From: Lophius americanus
Lineage: Eukaryota; Chordata; Actinopteri; Lophiiformes; Lophiidae
Assembly (NCBI GenBank): GCA_037951165.1
Contig: JBBDHG010000003.1
Coordinates: forward strand, 12,684,001-12,748,000
Direction of reading: 5' to 3'
Length of the DNA stretch: 64,000 nt
Within the stretch, counting starts at the first letter, position 1; every line of letters starts with the position of its first letter. Below, in pieces: positions 11,788 to 24,790 of this stretch. Position numbers and translations under genes: made by a program. The notes beneath the pieces are model-generated. The model searched no databases, was not told where the DNA came from, and worked only from the letters and a program-made list of their open reading frames with translations.

Positions 11788-13031
11788 CAGACTACAAAGG
11801 TATCACCACCTGAGAAACATAATCTAATGAGGGGATCAAGCACCTTTAGTCCGATCCCTTATTCATGAGGCCAAGTGGAATGTGATGTCATAGGTGATGT
11901 CAGTGGGTTTCTGCGAGCTGGCTGGATGAGGTGCTGCACTGGATCGCTGTTTTTCTCGGCCACGCCTTCATCCTGCAGCAGTTTGTCGTATGTTGTCAAC
12001 ATGTTAGTAGTTGTTTTGCAGCACGTAAACAACTCCAAACCAGTCTTTGCATAATCACTTGTTCTTGGTTAGGTTCACCTGACTTAAAGCTGAAATACTT
12101 TCAAACAGCAGATGATGATCAGCTGTTCAAGGAAAAGCTCTTCAACTTCTGCACCTCAAGACATTGATTTTCGTTTTTAACACAATCTGCTATCTGCTGG
12201 ATGTTAGTGAGACTGTTTGATGTGACTCATCTGGACCACATTCAGGAAATGCTTGAACCGTATGCGTTTTGTGGCCTGGCAGTGGTTTACGGAGTGTTTG
12301 TTTTGCTTTGCAGCAAAGTTTTGTATGGGCAGGACTTTGTGTATCTTTTGGTATTTCAATTTTCGTTTGAGATGCAGATATTGAAAAATAATCAGATTGT
12401 TGTCTTTGAAATACAAAAACCTAAATTGTAAATCATGGTTTTGTTATTTTTTCCATGGCCAAAGAGGATTGATATGTTTTTTGTTTTTTTAAATTAGCAG
12501 AGTTTTTTAAAATCTGAATATGAAAAAATAACAATACTAGGCAAAAAAAGAAACCAGAAAATAGGTCGGATTTTTTGTTTTCTGATACTGGGGCCTTTTT
12601 TAGAGCAAATAAAAGAGCCTTAAAACAATCAAAGATAACATTCATGAAGCTACCATCATGTGAGAAGTCTGGACCTATCCCAACAACCCATAGGATGGTC
12701 CATGTCACCAAACAGGCGGTTGTTTAGCAGCATGATAAATATCCAGCTGCGGTCTGGAATCCTTTCCATCTGGAACCTTAATAACGCTAAACCACCTGAC
12801 CGGTGGCACTGGTGTCTCATCAACTCCGGGATGGATCGTGTAGTAGGTGTGTCTGGTAGCTGCTGTCAGTCTGCTGGGAGACCAAAACTTAAAATATCAT
12901 TCTGATTTGATGGACTAATTCTAAATCATCAATTGTTAGGAGTACATTTCTTCTTCCCATGTGCAGAACGATGTCAGTTTCAGCTGCGTAGAATATACAA
13001 AGTAACTGGTTCTAATGTTGTGGCTCATTAG
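11788..13031. other. No recognisable feature
   Basis: Several frames of 70-92 codons on both strands, none with motifs; AT-rich. A GGTTCTAATGTTGTGGCTCA block near 13,008 resembles a Tc1 terminus but is too short to call. Confidence 0.4.
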
Positions 13032-13142
13032 GTGGGTTTACATGGATGGCCTGATTCCGATTAGATTCGTAAAAAGCCGACCGACATTGCAATTCGGAAC
13101 GATTTAATTCGGTTAGGAGAAAAGTGTCCCATGTAGACCCAC
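13032..13142. mobile_element. 111-bp MITE-like element
   Basis: GTGGGTTTACATGG (13,032-13,045) faces CCATGTAGACCCAC (13,129-13,142), 13 of 14 bases complementary. The interior has ATTCGGA-type motifs (GATTCCGATTAG, AATTCGGAAC). The GGGTTTACATGGA terminus also begins the family D copies at 29,996 and 40,616. Confidence 0.65.
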
Positions 13143-16100
13143 ATGATGATGTGTGTATCAGTGGTTATAATCCAATATAACACTTTTAATATCAGATTAA
13201 GAGTAAAGGAACCCAGAAAGTAATGCAGTTAAGGCCCGTAAGTAGAGCTGAGAATCTCTCTTCATATCCCTTTGAAATAAACGGCTGATCATTGAAAGCT
13301 CACGATGTGCTGCTCTCTCATTTCTTGTAAACGATCACATCTGGTATTGAAAAAATTTAAAAATAACGATCCTCTTTTCATTTCTGTCAATGATTTTATG
13401 TTTTAATGATCAAATTATAAAATGAAAATCAAAACTGCTGGTTTGTCTTGTTTGGTCTTTATGTTTCACATACGGTTTTTCACGCCCCCGTTGATGGGAA
13501 ATAGTTTTTAGTTCCATACAAAGAGTAATAGGCTAGTCTGTCAAGGAGGGCCGGTGTAGGTCATATTATTTCCATTGTCAATCATAGAAATAATATCTAT
13601 CTGCCAGGAGATCAAACTGCATGTTTTGTATTTTAAATGGCTTTTAGCAAATTTTGGCACAAACTACAAGTTTCTTCGCAGAGAGATGGAAAAAAGTATT
13701 TATTTTTTTTTCAAACAATAAAATTTCAAAATAAAAAAAAAATTATATGAAAAACAAACAATTTTTTGAATTTCTCTCATCCCATAGTGAGAACCCACAT
13801 TAAATAGTGAGAAACTGCTTTACATTGGCCTGGATGAGATGAAGAGTTCTCATCCAGGTGGGTGATGTAAGCTAGCAGGTTACCACCGGGCTGCGCAGAG
13901 ATTATGACTTCTTATATCACGTGTATCGATGCACATAAGTCATTTTCAGCCCTTCGCATTTCTAGAATCTGCAAATCTGATGTGATGGCTTCAGATTTTC
14001 TGATGTCTGAGTCATCTCCTAATCGTCCTTTATTATCGTCTCTTCTGGCCATCTCTCTCTCTCTGCCCCTCATTTGAGAGGCTGATCGGTCGGAGATAAT
14101 GAGGCCTAATGGTGTGTGTGAAGGAGTGAATGTGGGAACATAAAACCCAGTGCTGGAGTAATGTCTGGTGCCTTTCCACAGGGACATCAGTTAAAAGAGA
14201 TATGGAAAACAAGACCCACACCCTCTGGCCATCTGGGCAACATTTTTATAAAAGATAAATCATCAACGCGTTATGTCAGGTAGAATGATTAATGATGATT
14301 TATTTCCAACACAAGTTTGCTTGTCTCATAAGATTCCACTTCCAGGTTGTGTTGCAGCTGCAGACTTTTCTGATATTGAAGTGTGAGGTAATGTGAGGTG
14401 AGCCGATCAGAAGACAAATTGAAATAATAGAGTAAAATAAATAGGAAAACTGCAAGTGAGCAGTTAGAAGACTTATACGATAGTGACATGCAATCAGAGC
14501 AGTGTCCATTAGAGAATAATCTATGTTCTTTTTTTATACTGAAGCAATCTCTTGCGCCCATCACACCAGGAGGCAGAGCTCGCATCTGACAGCGTTAACA
14601 ATTAATGTGTGAGGACGGACCGGCTCTCCATCACCTCCTGTAAATAGCCGGCATGGGATAAGCTCCACGCAGTCGTGATACAAGAATTCATTAGCATCCC
14701 CTGTTCCTCAAACTCGTCCCCAGAAAGCTATTATCCGAGCTGAGGTAGATTCCAATAACAACTGGAGAAAAAAAAAAAAAAACCTGGTCACCATCTCACA
14801 ATGCGGTTCCTGCTTTAATGGCAGCAATGGTTCAAAAGCAACTCTCTGTTGCTATTATGTCCAACGGTTCCACTAATAAGCCGTGGCTCGTGCTGCAGGT
14901 CACGGCATTAAAGAAGAAAAAGGGCCCAAATGTTTTCAGAGCTGTAAACAGGGACTGCAGAGCCGAGGCCCGGCTGGTGTTTCCCACTAAACTGACCAAC
15001 TTTGGAGCATTTTAGTTCAGTCCAACATTGAGAATGAGAGAAATCAGTCCACTCAGAGTTCCACACCTGCCCTGTAGAGGGAGCTAAAGTATCAGCATTC
15101 TATTATTATTATTATTATTCAAAAGGCTGTAGATGAATGTGTGAATGAATGAATGAATGAATAGAATTTATTTTTGGTTAAATACATGTTAAGAAAGACA
15201 AACATTTGTGCAAAATTATTAACAGTAAATAGGAGAGACAGGATGAGATCACCCAAAACATCTGCAAAACAGAGGGAATGAATACATAATTACATAATAC
15301 TGATTATACTATAGAATATATAAACTTCAAATATTTAACAATCTAATCAATGAACATTATAATTATTTAATGTTTGAACTCCCTTTTGAAAAGGGGAGCT
15401 TCACAACTTCAACTTGTCATTTAGTTTAACCCCCTAAACGGAAACATATTTGGTTGTAACTTTACCTGTTCCAAAAATAAACAACCCTCTTAAATTATAA
15501 TCACCTTCTCTTAATTATTATTATTATTTTATATATATATACAAACAGGAATGCTATAGTTTCACAAATCAAAAAAAGTTTTTTCAATGTTCCTAAGTAG
15601 ACATTAGCTTTAAAATTTGAAGGTGTAAGAAGTTCCAGATAGTTGATTTGTAGATTCCCGATAACCAGCTTTAATTATTATTTTAAAAGCTTTTTTCTGA
15701 AGTTTATTATAGGATTTTTATTCGTTTTATACGCATTTCCCCCACATTCAAGAACTGTATGAAAGATGGCATCACCCGTATAGTACATGCAGACACTTCA
15801 TACTCAATTCATCCCTTGTTTTATAAGTAGCAGCTACAGATTTAGACAGTTTATGGTCTACAATCACCCCCAAAAATGTAGTTTCATATCCCCTTTCATT
15901 TTCAACACCGTTTAAATTTGACTCCGAAGCCAACAAACACCATAAAACTACTGAAAAGTTTAATTTAGAGAAGAAATTAAGTTTTGTCCCCTTTAACGCT
16001 CTGGCTTCAGTTCATTTCTCGTAGCACTCTGTGAGTCACTCCTTTCACAAATGCTTAGCTTCAATTACCCATTTCACAGTCTGCTGGTATCAGCTGTGCT

Positions 16101-18204
16101 CATCAACAGGACCCATCCATCCAATACCATGGTGACACATTTGTGCCCTCCACCTCCCCATCTCCACCCAGTCCTCCAATACACATCCGTTCATTAGTCT
16201 CAGCAGAGTCATTAGCCGCCACCAATATCCAGACTCCAAAAGCAGGATATTCCTGCTGCTAATATCAGATACCCATCAATCACAATCTCCCCGAAGAGTC
16301 GAGCCTGAAAGACTGTCTAATGCCTCGTTCATACGACACGATTGAAGCCTGAAAACAACCGCGTTGATGATAGATTCCCGTCGGGGCTCAAATGCAGAGG
16401 CAACATATGATGATCAGGTCTTGAAATATGACCAACAAATCGTCACTTGGGACGCTCTATATCACCAATCAGAAAGGTGTAGCATGTTACAATACTTTCT
16501 CACATCACTCCTCACCTGTTCTGAAGTTGACAAATTTGATGACAAAGTGAACACAGGCATGGCGGCAATAAGATCCAGAATGTTACTGGTTGTTGGCGGA
16601 ATGACGAGAACAACGAAATGTTCATGGAAATATGGCAATAATAGCACTAATTTTCCAGTGTTTCATTGAGGAGATACCACAACAGAGTTTTAGAGGAGGG
16701 CTGTTGGTGAGTGCTTCCGTAAAGAGCGACTGACCCGCCTCCTCGGCTTAACATCACATGAAACAAAACTGATCAGGGTCAAACTTATCAAGTTGCCAGT
16801 CTTCCAACTAATACATGACGTTGACTTCTAGCGCTGTGATCGGCTGAAACACACTCAGAGTAAAAAAAGGACGACATAAAGTACGTTTCAAGTTTGCTGT
16901 TATTGAGCAAACCTAAATTAAGCTCATGTCATATTTATATAATCTTTAATTTTACGGGGTTCATGGTCGACTTTCCTCTTGTGTTTCTCTCGTTTCGTTA
17001 CTTGCAGGATTTACATCCGTCTTTTTATTTGCTCTCTCTGCGTGAACGACTGATGGCGACTGCTTGTTGAGGTCGATCATGATTAAATGTTTCTGGATGG
17101 CTGTTCTTCCAATCATTTTGTTTGAGACAGAAATCTAACCGGAGGGAAGTGGAGTTGTGCACATCGACCTTTGTCTATTGTGTGTGTATATTATTCTAGA
17201 AATCATATCAACATTTGTGAACTCATCTAGCATCAGTCAGAAACAGCGGGTTGGGTGCCTCTGAAAACCTTCTTTATACTCGTCTGCTCCGAAGAATCAC
17301 TGATGTGATTATGATTGAACAAACCAAGACATAACTCAATTGGTTTCAATAAAAGTATTATTCAAATGAGTTTTCTAAATGCCATTAGGTTGGCCGTACA
17401 AACAAATTTGGTGTGAAAAATAGTCGGACAGTTTAGACATTATATTAAATCTGACAACTGTTTTCCTTAAAAAAGTAACATGAATCTCAGTCCAAGGATT
17501 CCAAAGTCAGGACGTCTGTACGATGAGCTGAGGGTGATGCCCTTCTGACCCACGACCAGTGAGTACTTTCTGAGAAAAAGCACCGTAGCCAATGGGAGAC
17601 AGATCCCAGGGCAGCTGACGATACAGCCGGGCCTCAGTGTTGTCCTTGAGGCTAAAGTTAGCTAGCTAGCTGTTACTATGTGTGATTAATCTGTGACTGA
17701 ACACACAAAAATAGCAGTATTTCTACCCACTAGTACAAGAACTGCACCGTCTCACACACGTATCCAGTCTTATTATTTTGTTTCCTGACAGTGTTAAATA
17801 CTTACATTTCAGGATTTTAGATTGTTCAGAAAACCGAAGAATGAATTAATGAACACATTTGACCGACGCTGTGTTTGCAGCCTCAGGTGAGGAGGAGGTA
17901 GACGAGCTGAATGGCGCAGGCAGACTCATGTTCTGACAGAACAGCTGAGGAAATCGCAGCTGACTGCCAGTGCAGCAAGGCGCCATCTGCTCGAATGCGA
18001 GACTGTCCATCAGCGAGAAGAAGCCAATCAAGCAGCTCGGCCGTGACGAGGTGACACCCTGGAGGCTGTAGCAGCAGATGGAGGAGAACAGCCCCTAAAT
18101 AAACTGCACTGAAATACACTCAGACTTCATCTCTACATACTGTACATCAAGCAGTATGAGGAGGAACCACAGCAGCTGGGCTGTCAATGCCGGACTGAGC
18201 AACA
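13143..18204. other. 5 kb without a recognisable gene
   Basis: Mostly unique AT-rich sequence. It holds simple tracts: A17 near 14,767, (ATT)6 at 15,101-15,119, and (GAAT)n at 15,140-15,163. Open frames reach about 100 codons without motifs. No splice-bounded exon is convincing. Confidence 0.45.
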
Positions 18205-18605
18205 AAGGTATAAGAAACACATCACCCCCCTTGTATGCACCCCCATAACTGAAAGAACTACTCACCCATCTGACCAAAACAGGATCCCTCCGCTCTACAC
18301 ACTCAAACTGCCTCCTCCTCCCCCGGACCAAGCTCAGCCACCTTGAGTGATCGGGCCTTCTGTTCTGCCGCCCCTCCCTGACCATATGAGGGCTCCACAG
18401 ATGACTGAGACTTTTAAAAAAGGACCTCAAACTTTCCTTTTTAGCAGAACCTATAACTTTTAATTTACATTGCTGCTTTTTGGTTATATTTTTATATAAT
18501 TAATATTATATTTTGTATTGATGCTTTTATATGCTTTTAACTTGTAGCACTTTGAGATTTGATCTAAATGTTAAGTGCATTATAAATTAAATGTATTATT
18601 ACTAT
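18205..18605 (+). mobile_element. LINE 3' end with ATT tail
   Basis: The plus strand carries the LINE C-terminal block corresponding to GDRAFCSxAP and FKKGLKTFLFSRTYN, here with a small deletion (LWNALP missing) and frame damage. The 3' UTR follows with AGCACTTTGAGATTTGATC and the terminus CATTATAAATTAAATGTATT. It is the same family as 30,538-30,735 and 33,712-34,060 on the minus strand. No activity is possible. Confidence 0.75.
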
Positions 18606-18821
18606 AAACTGAAGAGTTAAAGGGTGGTGGGATTGTTGCTCGATGCAAAATGCCGACTCAGGTCCAACCACAGTCGCAGTTTGAGTGATGGAATTCTATT
18701 GAAACAATAATTACAAAATGACACAATGGAAAGCTTAAGTGTTTTTTTTATTGGTTGTTGTTTTGCCCTGTTTGGAGCAGAACCCACAAAGCGAAGAGAG
18801 TTTGCTGTCCTGCCAATCATT

Positions 18822-18857
18822 GAATAATAATAATAATAATACATTTAATTTATAATG
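18822..18857 (-). repeat. Tail-only LINE 3' fragment
   Basis: (TAA)n is followed by TACATTTAATTTATAATG. It is identical in layout to 4175-4210 and only about 36 bp long. Confidence 0.55.
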
Positions 18858-19232
18858 GATCCTTTGCTGTTATATCAAACAGCAGGAACAAGATGAAGAT
18901 TTTAAGATAAATCAAGGAGCCTTGTCCTACAGACCGAGGTATGGATTGAGATTAAACATGTTTGTTTCGTAATCTCTTAATCTCTGTACATTCTGGACAA
19001 TAAATTCTGGACATTTTATGTTTTAATGAGATGTTCTGCCTGAACGCCGACAGACGTAACTGACAATCCTTCTCCCTCAGCGTCCAAGGGAGAGGTCAGA
19101 TGTTTCAAATCTACAGCTGAGGAAGTTTCCAAAAAGAATGATCCGCTCTTCAAAAGGAGAAAGCCAACCGACAGCAGCGCAGCAATGTCTCCTAAAAGTG
19201 TCTTCATATGCAGCTCAGTATATCCATCAACA

Positions 19233-19445
19233 GTTGGGGGTTGTTATGGGATCATCACTGCTGTCGCAGATCCTTTCGGTTAATGTGGCATATTTTACCC
19301 TGTTTTTCAGATATGTTGTCCTAACCGTTGGTCCGATTGACTTCAGATTAGGTGCATCGACTCAAGGAGCCTTGACCAATAAATATATCCTATTTTGCTC
19401 TAATAGTTCATATTTTAATCATTAGAGGGATCTTTATCTCCAGAG
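19233..19445 (+). repeat. Dispersed repeat family A, diverged copy
   Basis: TTATGGGATCATC and CAGATCCTTTCGGTTAA match the left block of family A. GACCGAT-type and ATATC-TATTTT blocks match the middle of the 2.6 kb copy. The TGAACTATTA-AG-AAAATA block on its minus strand matches 52,908-52,925. Confidence 0.6.
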
Positions 19446-20244
19446 GTTTTTCGGCAAATAAATGCTCGACTGATGATCAGATTTAGTCCAAACTTGAATC
19501 GACTCTTGAGAATCTATCTTGTAAACACCATATTTTTATCTTACTTGTACAATGCAGCAGATTGGGGGCTTTACCCTTGATGTCGGGGAGAACAGTATAG
19601 TTGTAGTTTTCTGCAGTATAAATGTTAGTAAGGGAGTCACTGGGTTTGACTGCAAACCAGAAGTAATCCGGTTGTAGCCTCCACCACTCTATCTCCCTCC
19701 CAGCTCTGAGGGAGGTTTTCTCTTTTCTCTCCCTCAGGAGTGGAATCGGTTGTGTTCAGGAATCCATGAAAAACCACAATTCAGCACAAATCAAGTCTGT
19801 TATAAATTTAGGGCCAGCCCGCTGCCAGATCACTGGCCCAGTCTTGACCAAGTGAGAAAAGCATGAGGTAATGGAAGGTGAGACCATTTGATTAATCGTA
19901 ACCAACTTTGCCTCCCTCTGCTGGTACATCTGACGCCTGACTCCTCCCACTTCTGCTGACTTGGCTTTAGTCTGGACTCATCAGGACACGGAGTAGAACC
20001 ATTTATTTGATGATTTAACATTTTTTGGGTGATCGGACACTGTACCTGTTTTGAACCTTCCCTCATTCCTTGCAAAGTAAAATTCTGCTCGGCACGTTAT
20101 CAGTGTCAGCATCAGCGCTTGGAACCGTGGACCTTCACACTGTTAAGAAAACAATGCTAACAACGGCACGCCTGCCCAAATTTAGTTTCCAATAGTTTCT
20201 AAATAAAGTGACTTATTTACATATTGCAAAGGGGCTTAATGTGA
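19446..20244. other. No recognisable feature
   Basis: Unique sequence; short frames only. Confidence 0.45.
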
Positions 20245-20365
20245 AGCGGGTGGTGTAGCCGTGCTTGACTGTTGTTCAAGAATGCTGATGAGGAAACCCG
20301 TTGGAGCAGGTTTAATCTGCGTTCCAGTCCAGCCCTCTGTGTGGGGACGCTGTGTAAATCCAGTT
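20245..20365 (+). repeat. Possible diverged SINE head
   Basis: GCGGGTGGTGTAG and CCAGCCCTCTGTGTGGG are spaced roughly as in the tRNA-headed SINE at 8.1 kb, but the B-box (GGTTTAATC) is degraded and the middle is disrupted. Weak call. Confidence 0.3.
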
Positions 20366-21488
20366 GTTCTGTCGCTTCTCCAGCTGACTCAACTCTGTCG
20401 TCCTCATCAAATCCCATAACCAAGGGAAGCCAGGGATTAGTCGCAGCTAAATACACTAAGCCCATTTGATAATCACAGCTTCTCCCAAATCTCTGCTAAT
20501 GAACAATGGATGTGACCCAATTAATCTACATGAGCGTCTGTAAGAACCCGTGTTATCAGTGCTGTAGCCGATTTTGATCCCTGATACTGACGTGACTCTT
20601 CATCGCCGGCGGTTGACCTAGAGGGCATGATGATCATACGACTGGCGGAGAGAGAACCACGAGAACGGATGAAAAGGTTTCCTCCACTCAATTTCACAAG
20701 GTCAGATTCCTTAGCAGCAATTACTGGCGTGAAGCTGACTCAGCAGAGAAGTCGGGGGGGTGAAGGGTTTACTTCTGAATAGATTAAAAAAGATAGCAAA
20801 CCAAACGAAAAGGAAGACATAACCTTTACCAGGTTAATATTGTGTACGGAGAGTTTTTTCACCTTTTTTATGATGTTTCCTCACTATGTCTTTGAGCTTT
20901 TCTACAAGTGTTCCCCAACCTTCATTGCTCCACCGACCAGTTTAAAACCCGTTACTGTCCTCAATAAGAAATAGAAGTATTTTTATTTATTTTTTATCAC
21001 CAATCATGTTTTAGATTGGTAATTTTAAGTTAAGATTGGTCTGTTCAAAATATCCAAAGTAAAGTTGAAGTCTCTCCTCAAATATCAGGTGTATTTATAT
21101 AACCTTGGTGTCTATGGACAGGTAAGAGCGAAAAAATATATTTACAGAGTAATATGTGATTAAACACAACAAAATACCAATATTTCGATCCTTACCTGAT
21201 GTTCTTTATAATAAAAAGAAGCAATGACCCTGGTAAGTATGTATGACACCAAAGTGTATTTGCTCTTAAAGTCTTTGATAACCGCTGCATCAGGCGCAGA
21301 TGACAGAGTTGGTTTTACAATGGACCCAAAATGTGCCAAAAATGGGATTTTTGATCCCGGAGAGGGATTTGGCGGCATTATAGCACCTACGCCCACTGGA
21401 GGTAGCTCTTTGTACATACTAGAACTAATATCATAGTAGACATTTAAAGAAGTGCAGAAGCGTGGTAGACAGCAGTCGTTGTTCGTGA
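20366..21488. other. No gene; MARE-like motif at 20,733-20,745
   Basis: Less repetitive sequence. AGCTGACTCAGCA at 20,733 differs in one base from the MAF recognition palindrome. One such match in 64 kb is not evidence of function. Confidence 0.35.
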
Positions 21489-21680
21489 CTGCTTATCTTG
21501 TCCTGGATTTTGGGGGTTGGGTCCTTTCCCAGCTTACATTGGACGAGGTACACCTTGGCAAGTCTCCAGTTCATCACAAGGTCAAGTTATCGAGAAAGAC
21601 AACCATTCACGATCACATTCACTTCTACGGCGATATAGAGTCACAGATTCACCTAACTGCATACCTCTGATGGTTGCATA
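21489..21680 (-). mobile_element. tRNA-headed SINE fragment, diverged
   Basis: It parallels the 8.1 kb SINE over about 190 bp: ACTGCTTATCTTGTCC, GAGGTACACCTTGGCAAGT, CCAGTTCATCACAAGG and a TAGAGTCACAGATTCACCTA block. The head with the A and B boxes is missing. It is more decayed than the 8.1 kb copy. Confidence 0.65.
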
Positions 21681-23429
21681 AGCAGAATATACAGGTGTCT
21701 CAGGCTTTAGGTTCAACTTCCTTCCTTTTATGTAACTGTACCATGCAGTGATTAGTTCAATTAATGTGGAGCCAGGAGTAGAATGTGAGGCTGGGGTGTT
21801 TCAGTTTTTGGTTCGGAGCAAACATTAATAGGTTTACTGACAAAAAATATACAATCTATCAGCTTTAATAAATAACAATTTATGTCATCTGCTTTAGACA
21901 AATCTCACAAGACGGGTTTAATACCAATGCAACAGTTAATTCAAGTGTTTTGCCTAAATATAAGAATGACTGAGTGACTGACCTCTAACGCGATGCTCAG
22001 ACAAACTCAAACTTCTCGCAGCATTCCGGAGGAATCTTATCCTATTCCTCACGAGCAAAAGCAACAGCCTTCCTCCAACCAAACATTTCCTATTTGATTC
22101 CAGTCAGGTGACTTTGACATCTGCTCTGGAATGTTTCCTATTCTGTCTGCTTTAAACTTTGATCTCTTATTTTATTTTCTGGCCCGATTAGGCTCCCAGA
22201 TGGCTCTGGAGGAGGTCTGGGTGTGAGCCTGAGTCACTCTCCGCTACTATCCTGCACTCCTACAATTTTGAGCTATGATATTTAACCCCTCTTCTTAACT
22301 TCATCAGGCTCTACTCATCTACTCACATCCTCTTGGTGGACATAAACGTTCTTTTCTGTAAACTGCCACAAAATATGAAGATCGTTTTTCCACTACTATT
22401 GTCTTAATTTATTGTTAGGATTTTAACCTTTTAAATACTTCTTTGTTTAAACAATGCCCCTGTATTTGAAAATGGCAAAAACAATCAGTAAATTTTGATA
22501 AAACGTTATCTTTCACATATGTACTTTTATTTGTAATTACCACAGTATGGTGTTTGTCAGTGAATAGCCATAAATGATTTATATGTGCTTTTCACATTTT
22601 GCATCATGCATTACAATATTGTTATTGCATTACATTATTAAATTTGTTTTTACATCCAGAATTAGTGATATGATGTATATTAAATTATAATGTATTCTGA
22701 TAATTCTCCACTTTTTGTTACTTTGCGATGGCAACAAACATCAGTCCTGATCACGGCTATCAAATTAGTTTCATGATTTAAGACAGCATGTGTTTATCCT
22801 TAGAAAAACAAAAAAAAAGAGGAAACTTCAGAAAAGTTTTGAAGCCAAGAATCCAGAATGAAAGCCAAAAAACACTAAAATTACAGTTTTAATATCAGTT
22901 TTGCAGCTCTTTTCTGGAGATCGTTCTCCAGGACTTTCCGAGGACATATTCAGTGGGGATGTAGCTTTCAGTGTATGATAACAGGTTATAGCAAACACAC
23001 CCGCAGATGTACAGTGCAGCACTTCATTAGCAAAAGTGACTGAAGTTACAATATTTGTTTGGGCAATTATCACCTATAAGTTTCATTTTTTATTTTCCTT
23101 TCTCTCCCATACATTCTCTTAAAAAAAAAAAGTAAAAAAGGTTAAGCAAAAATTAAAACGCCAGAAAACGTATCAGGCACCTGCCTTGCTAAAAACTAAT
23201 AACAGAAATCAAGAAAATCCCTGCATGCATAGATGAGCCTAACATAACCATCACCTAAATATAAATGAATATCATGCAAATGTCTGTGGCCACTCAAAAT
23301 GTATGTCCCCCAGCTGCATCATAGATACTCATCCGGCAGTGCAACGTGGTCGACATAGAACAAAGTAAAGTCACATTCAAATGAAAATGTTCCTCATTGA
23401 GTTTAGTGAAGCTTCTTGTCCCTCTCCTC
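21681..23429. other. No recognisable feature
   Basis: AT-rich unique sequence with short frames and an A10 tract near 23,121. Confidence 0.45.
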
Positions 23430-24790
23430 TCTTACTCTGCTTACTCCCCTGCAGGTTTTCCTGGGTTTTCGCTAGAGCTTCCAGCTCTTCCCATTTTCTC
23501 AGCGACACTTTTGCGATAGGCATTTGATTTTGACGGTAAAGTGAAGTCGTGGTTTCTCTGCTCTGACTGACATTTTATCTGCCCCGACATTTTTCTATTT
23601 TTGTTGGTGGAGCACTTCTTCTCTCATTGGCGGTTTGTTCTTTTTTTTCATCCTCCAGATACCGCACATATCTCATCCTTGCTCCTTTGCAGTGGTGCAT
23701 AAAGTCTTTCGGCAGGGCTTCGTTTACTGCTTGCCCAGCCGTTTCATCCTGGACCGAGTTTAATTCTGCTAGAGGTTTTTCCTCCTTCAGGCTTTTCTAG
23801 GAGCATATCCTTGTTGACAGAGTAGCCTCGTTCTTTTGTTTCTTGCCGGTGGGACAGTTTGAGACAGGAGACTTTTCATCAGGTCCCACGGTCCGGCCTA
23901 CTTTGCTTAGCCATTGACTAATCTTTCAAGAAATGCATCAAGCATGCAGCTGAGTAGCACAATCTTGGAACTCTGCCTTATGGTTTGCACTGACATGAAA
24001 TGGAAATCCTTTATGTATCAAAGTTTCCTTTTGTCTAACCTGTCTGCACCTATATTTATGGTCAGTGCCAAAATTGGTAGGAACCATATCTTAGAAATAC
24101 AATGATGGCATATTGCTTTTTGGGAGTTCCTTGGCCAGCTGCTGCACATCTGGCCATGCTTCTATTTTCCTCCATCCACCGATGGATACAAATCTTTACA
24201 GGGAGTGTTGTTGTTTTGGTCCACCTTGTCTTGCCGGTCAGTCATTGAACACCTATCAAAGAATTTTCATTAAATCTCCCACCTTCCAGCGTTTCTTCCC
24301 TCCATTATGAAACCTTTCATGCACAACATGAAAGGTTTCAACCTTCCCAGATTGAGGATCGTTAGTGCATCTGGATTGTCTTGGCTCTTGCCCTCTTGTA
24401 ATATCCTCAGGAACTTCCCGTTGACCCCAGGACCATCATTGAGATCTGTAGGAGCTTATTAGGATCAAGTGGTGACGGGGCGCTCTTGATTTTATCAAGG
24501 TGTTGGATTGGTTTTTTGGACAGCTACCTTCCTCTCCTGTGTCTTTTGAAGTAGTCATCTTCATTTTACACATTATCCAGCAATCTTGACATAGTATTTC
24601 CTCCTTGCATGGCTTTTGAGTGCTGAGATGTCCTTGTCCCCAACGTCAGAAGACTTCCTGCAAAATTTGCTATATGCCCCATCGCAACTCCTGATACTTC
24701 CCTTAGTTGGACCCTGAACTGGTATATTCTTTATACCCAATCTTGAATTTGAATGTCTTGCTGATGTTGTCACCCACTCGTGTAATTACA
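23430..24790 (-). pseudogene. Decayed transposon-type ORF, unassigned
   Basis: Fragments of a coding pattern are readable on the minus strand. Near the 5' side (24,573-24,773) a zinc-finger-like stretch reads YSKFCRKSSDVGDKDISALK then SHARRK, where an expected first Cys is Ser and the last His appears as Tyr. Near the 3' side (about 23,650-23,730) it reads EALPKDFMHHCKGARMRYV then RYLEDEKK and a Lys/Glu-rich, probably helical segment. Many stops and frameshifts interrupt the rest. The two ends resemble a recurrent fish transposon-encoded protein I remember without a firm name, so the assignment is an inference. No TIRs were found. Confidence 0.45.
24308..24340. repeat. Perfect 14-bp hairpin, 5-nt loop
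   Basis: TGAAACCTTTCATG (24,308-24,321) and CATGAAAGGTTTCA (24,327-24,340) are exact complements around CACAA. It lies inside the decayed ORF. Confidence 0.9.

Noticed and set aside
18890..18960. Sixth copy of family A
   Set aside because: Only a 13-bp TCAAGGAGCCTTG is shared with the 19.37 kb copy, and that motif is nearly palindromic, so chance is likely.
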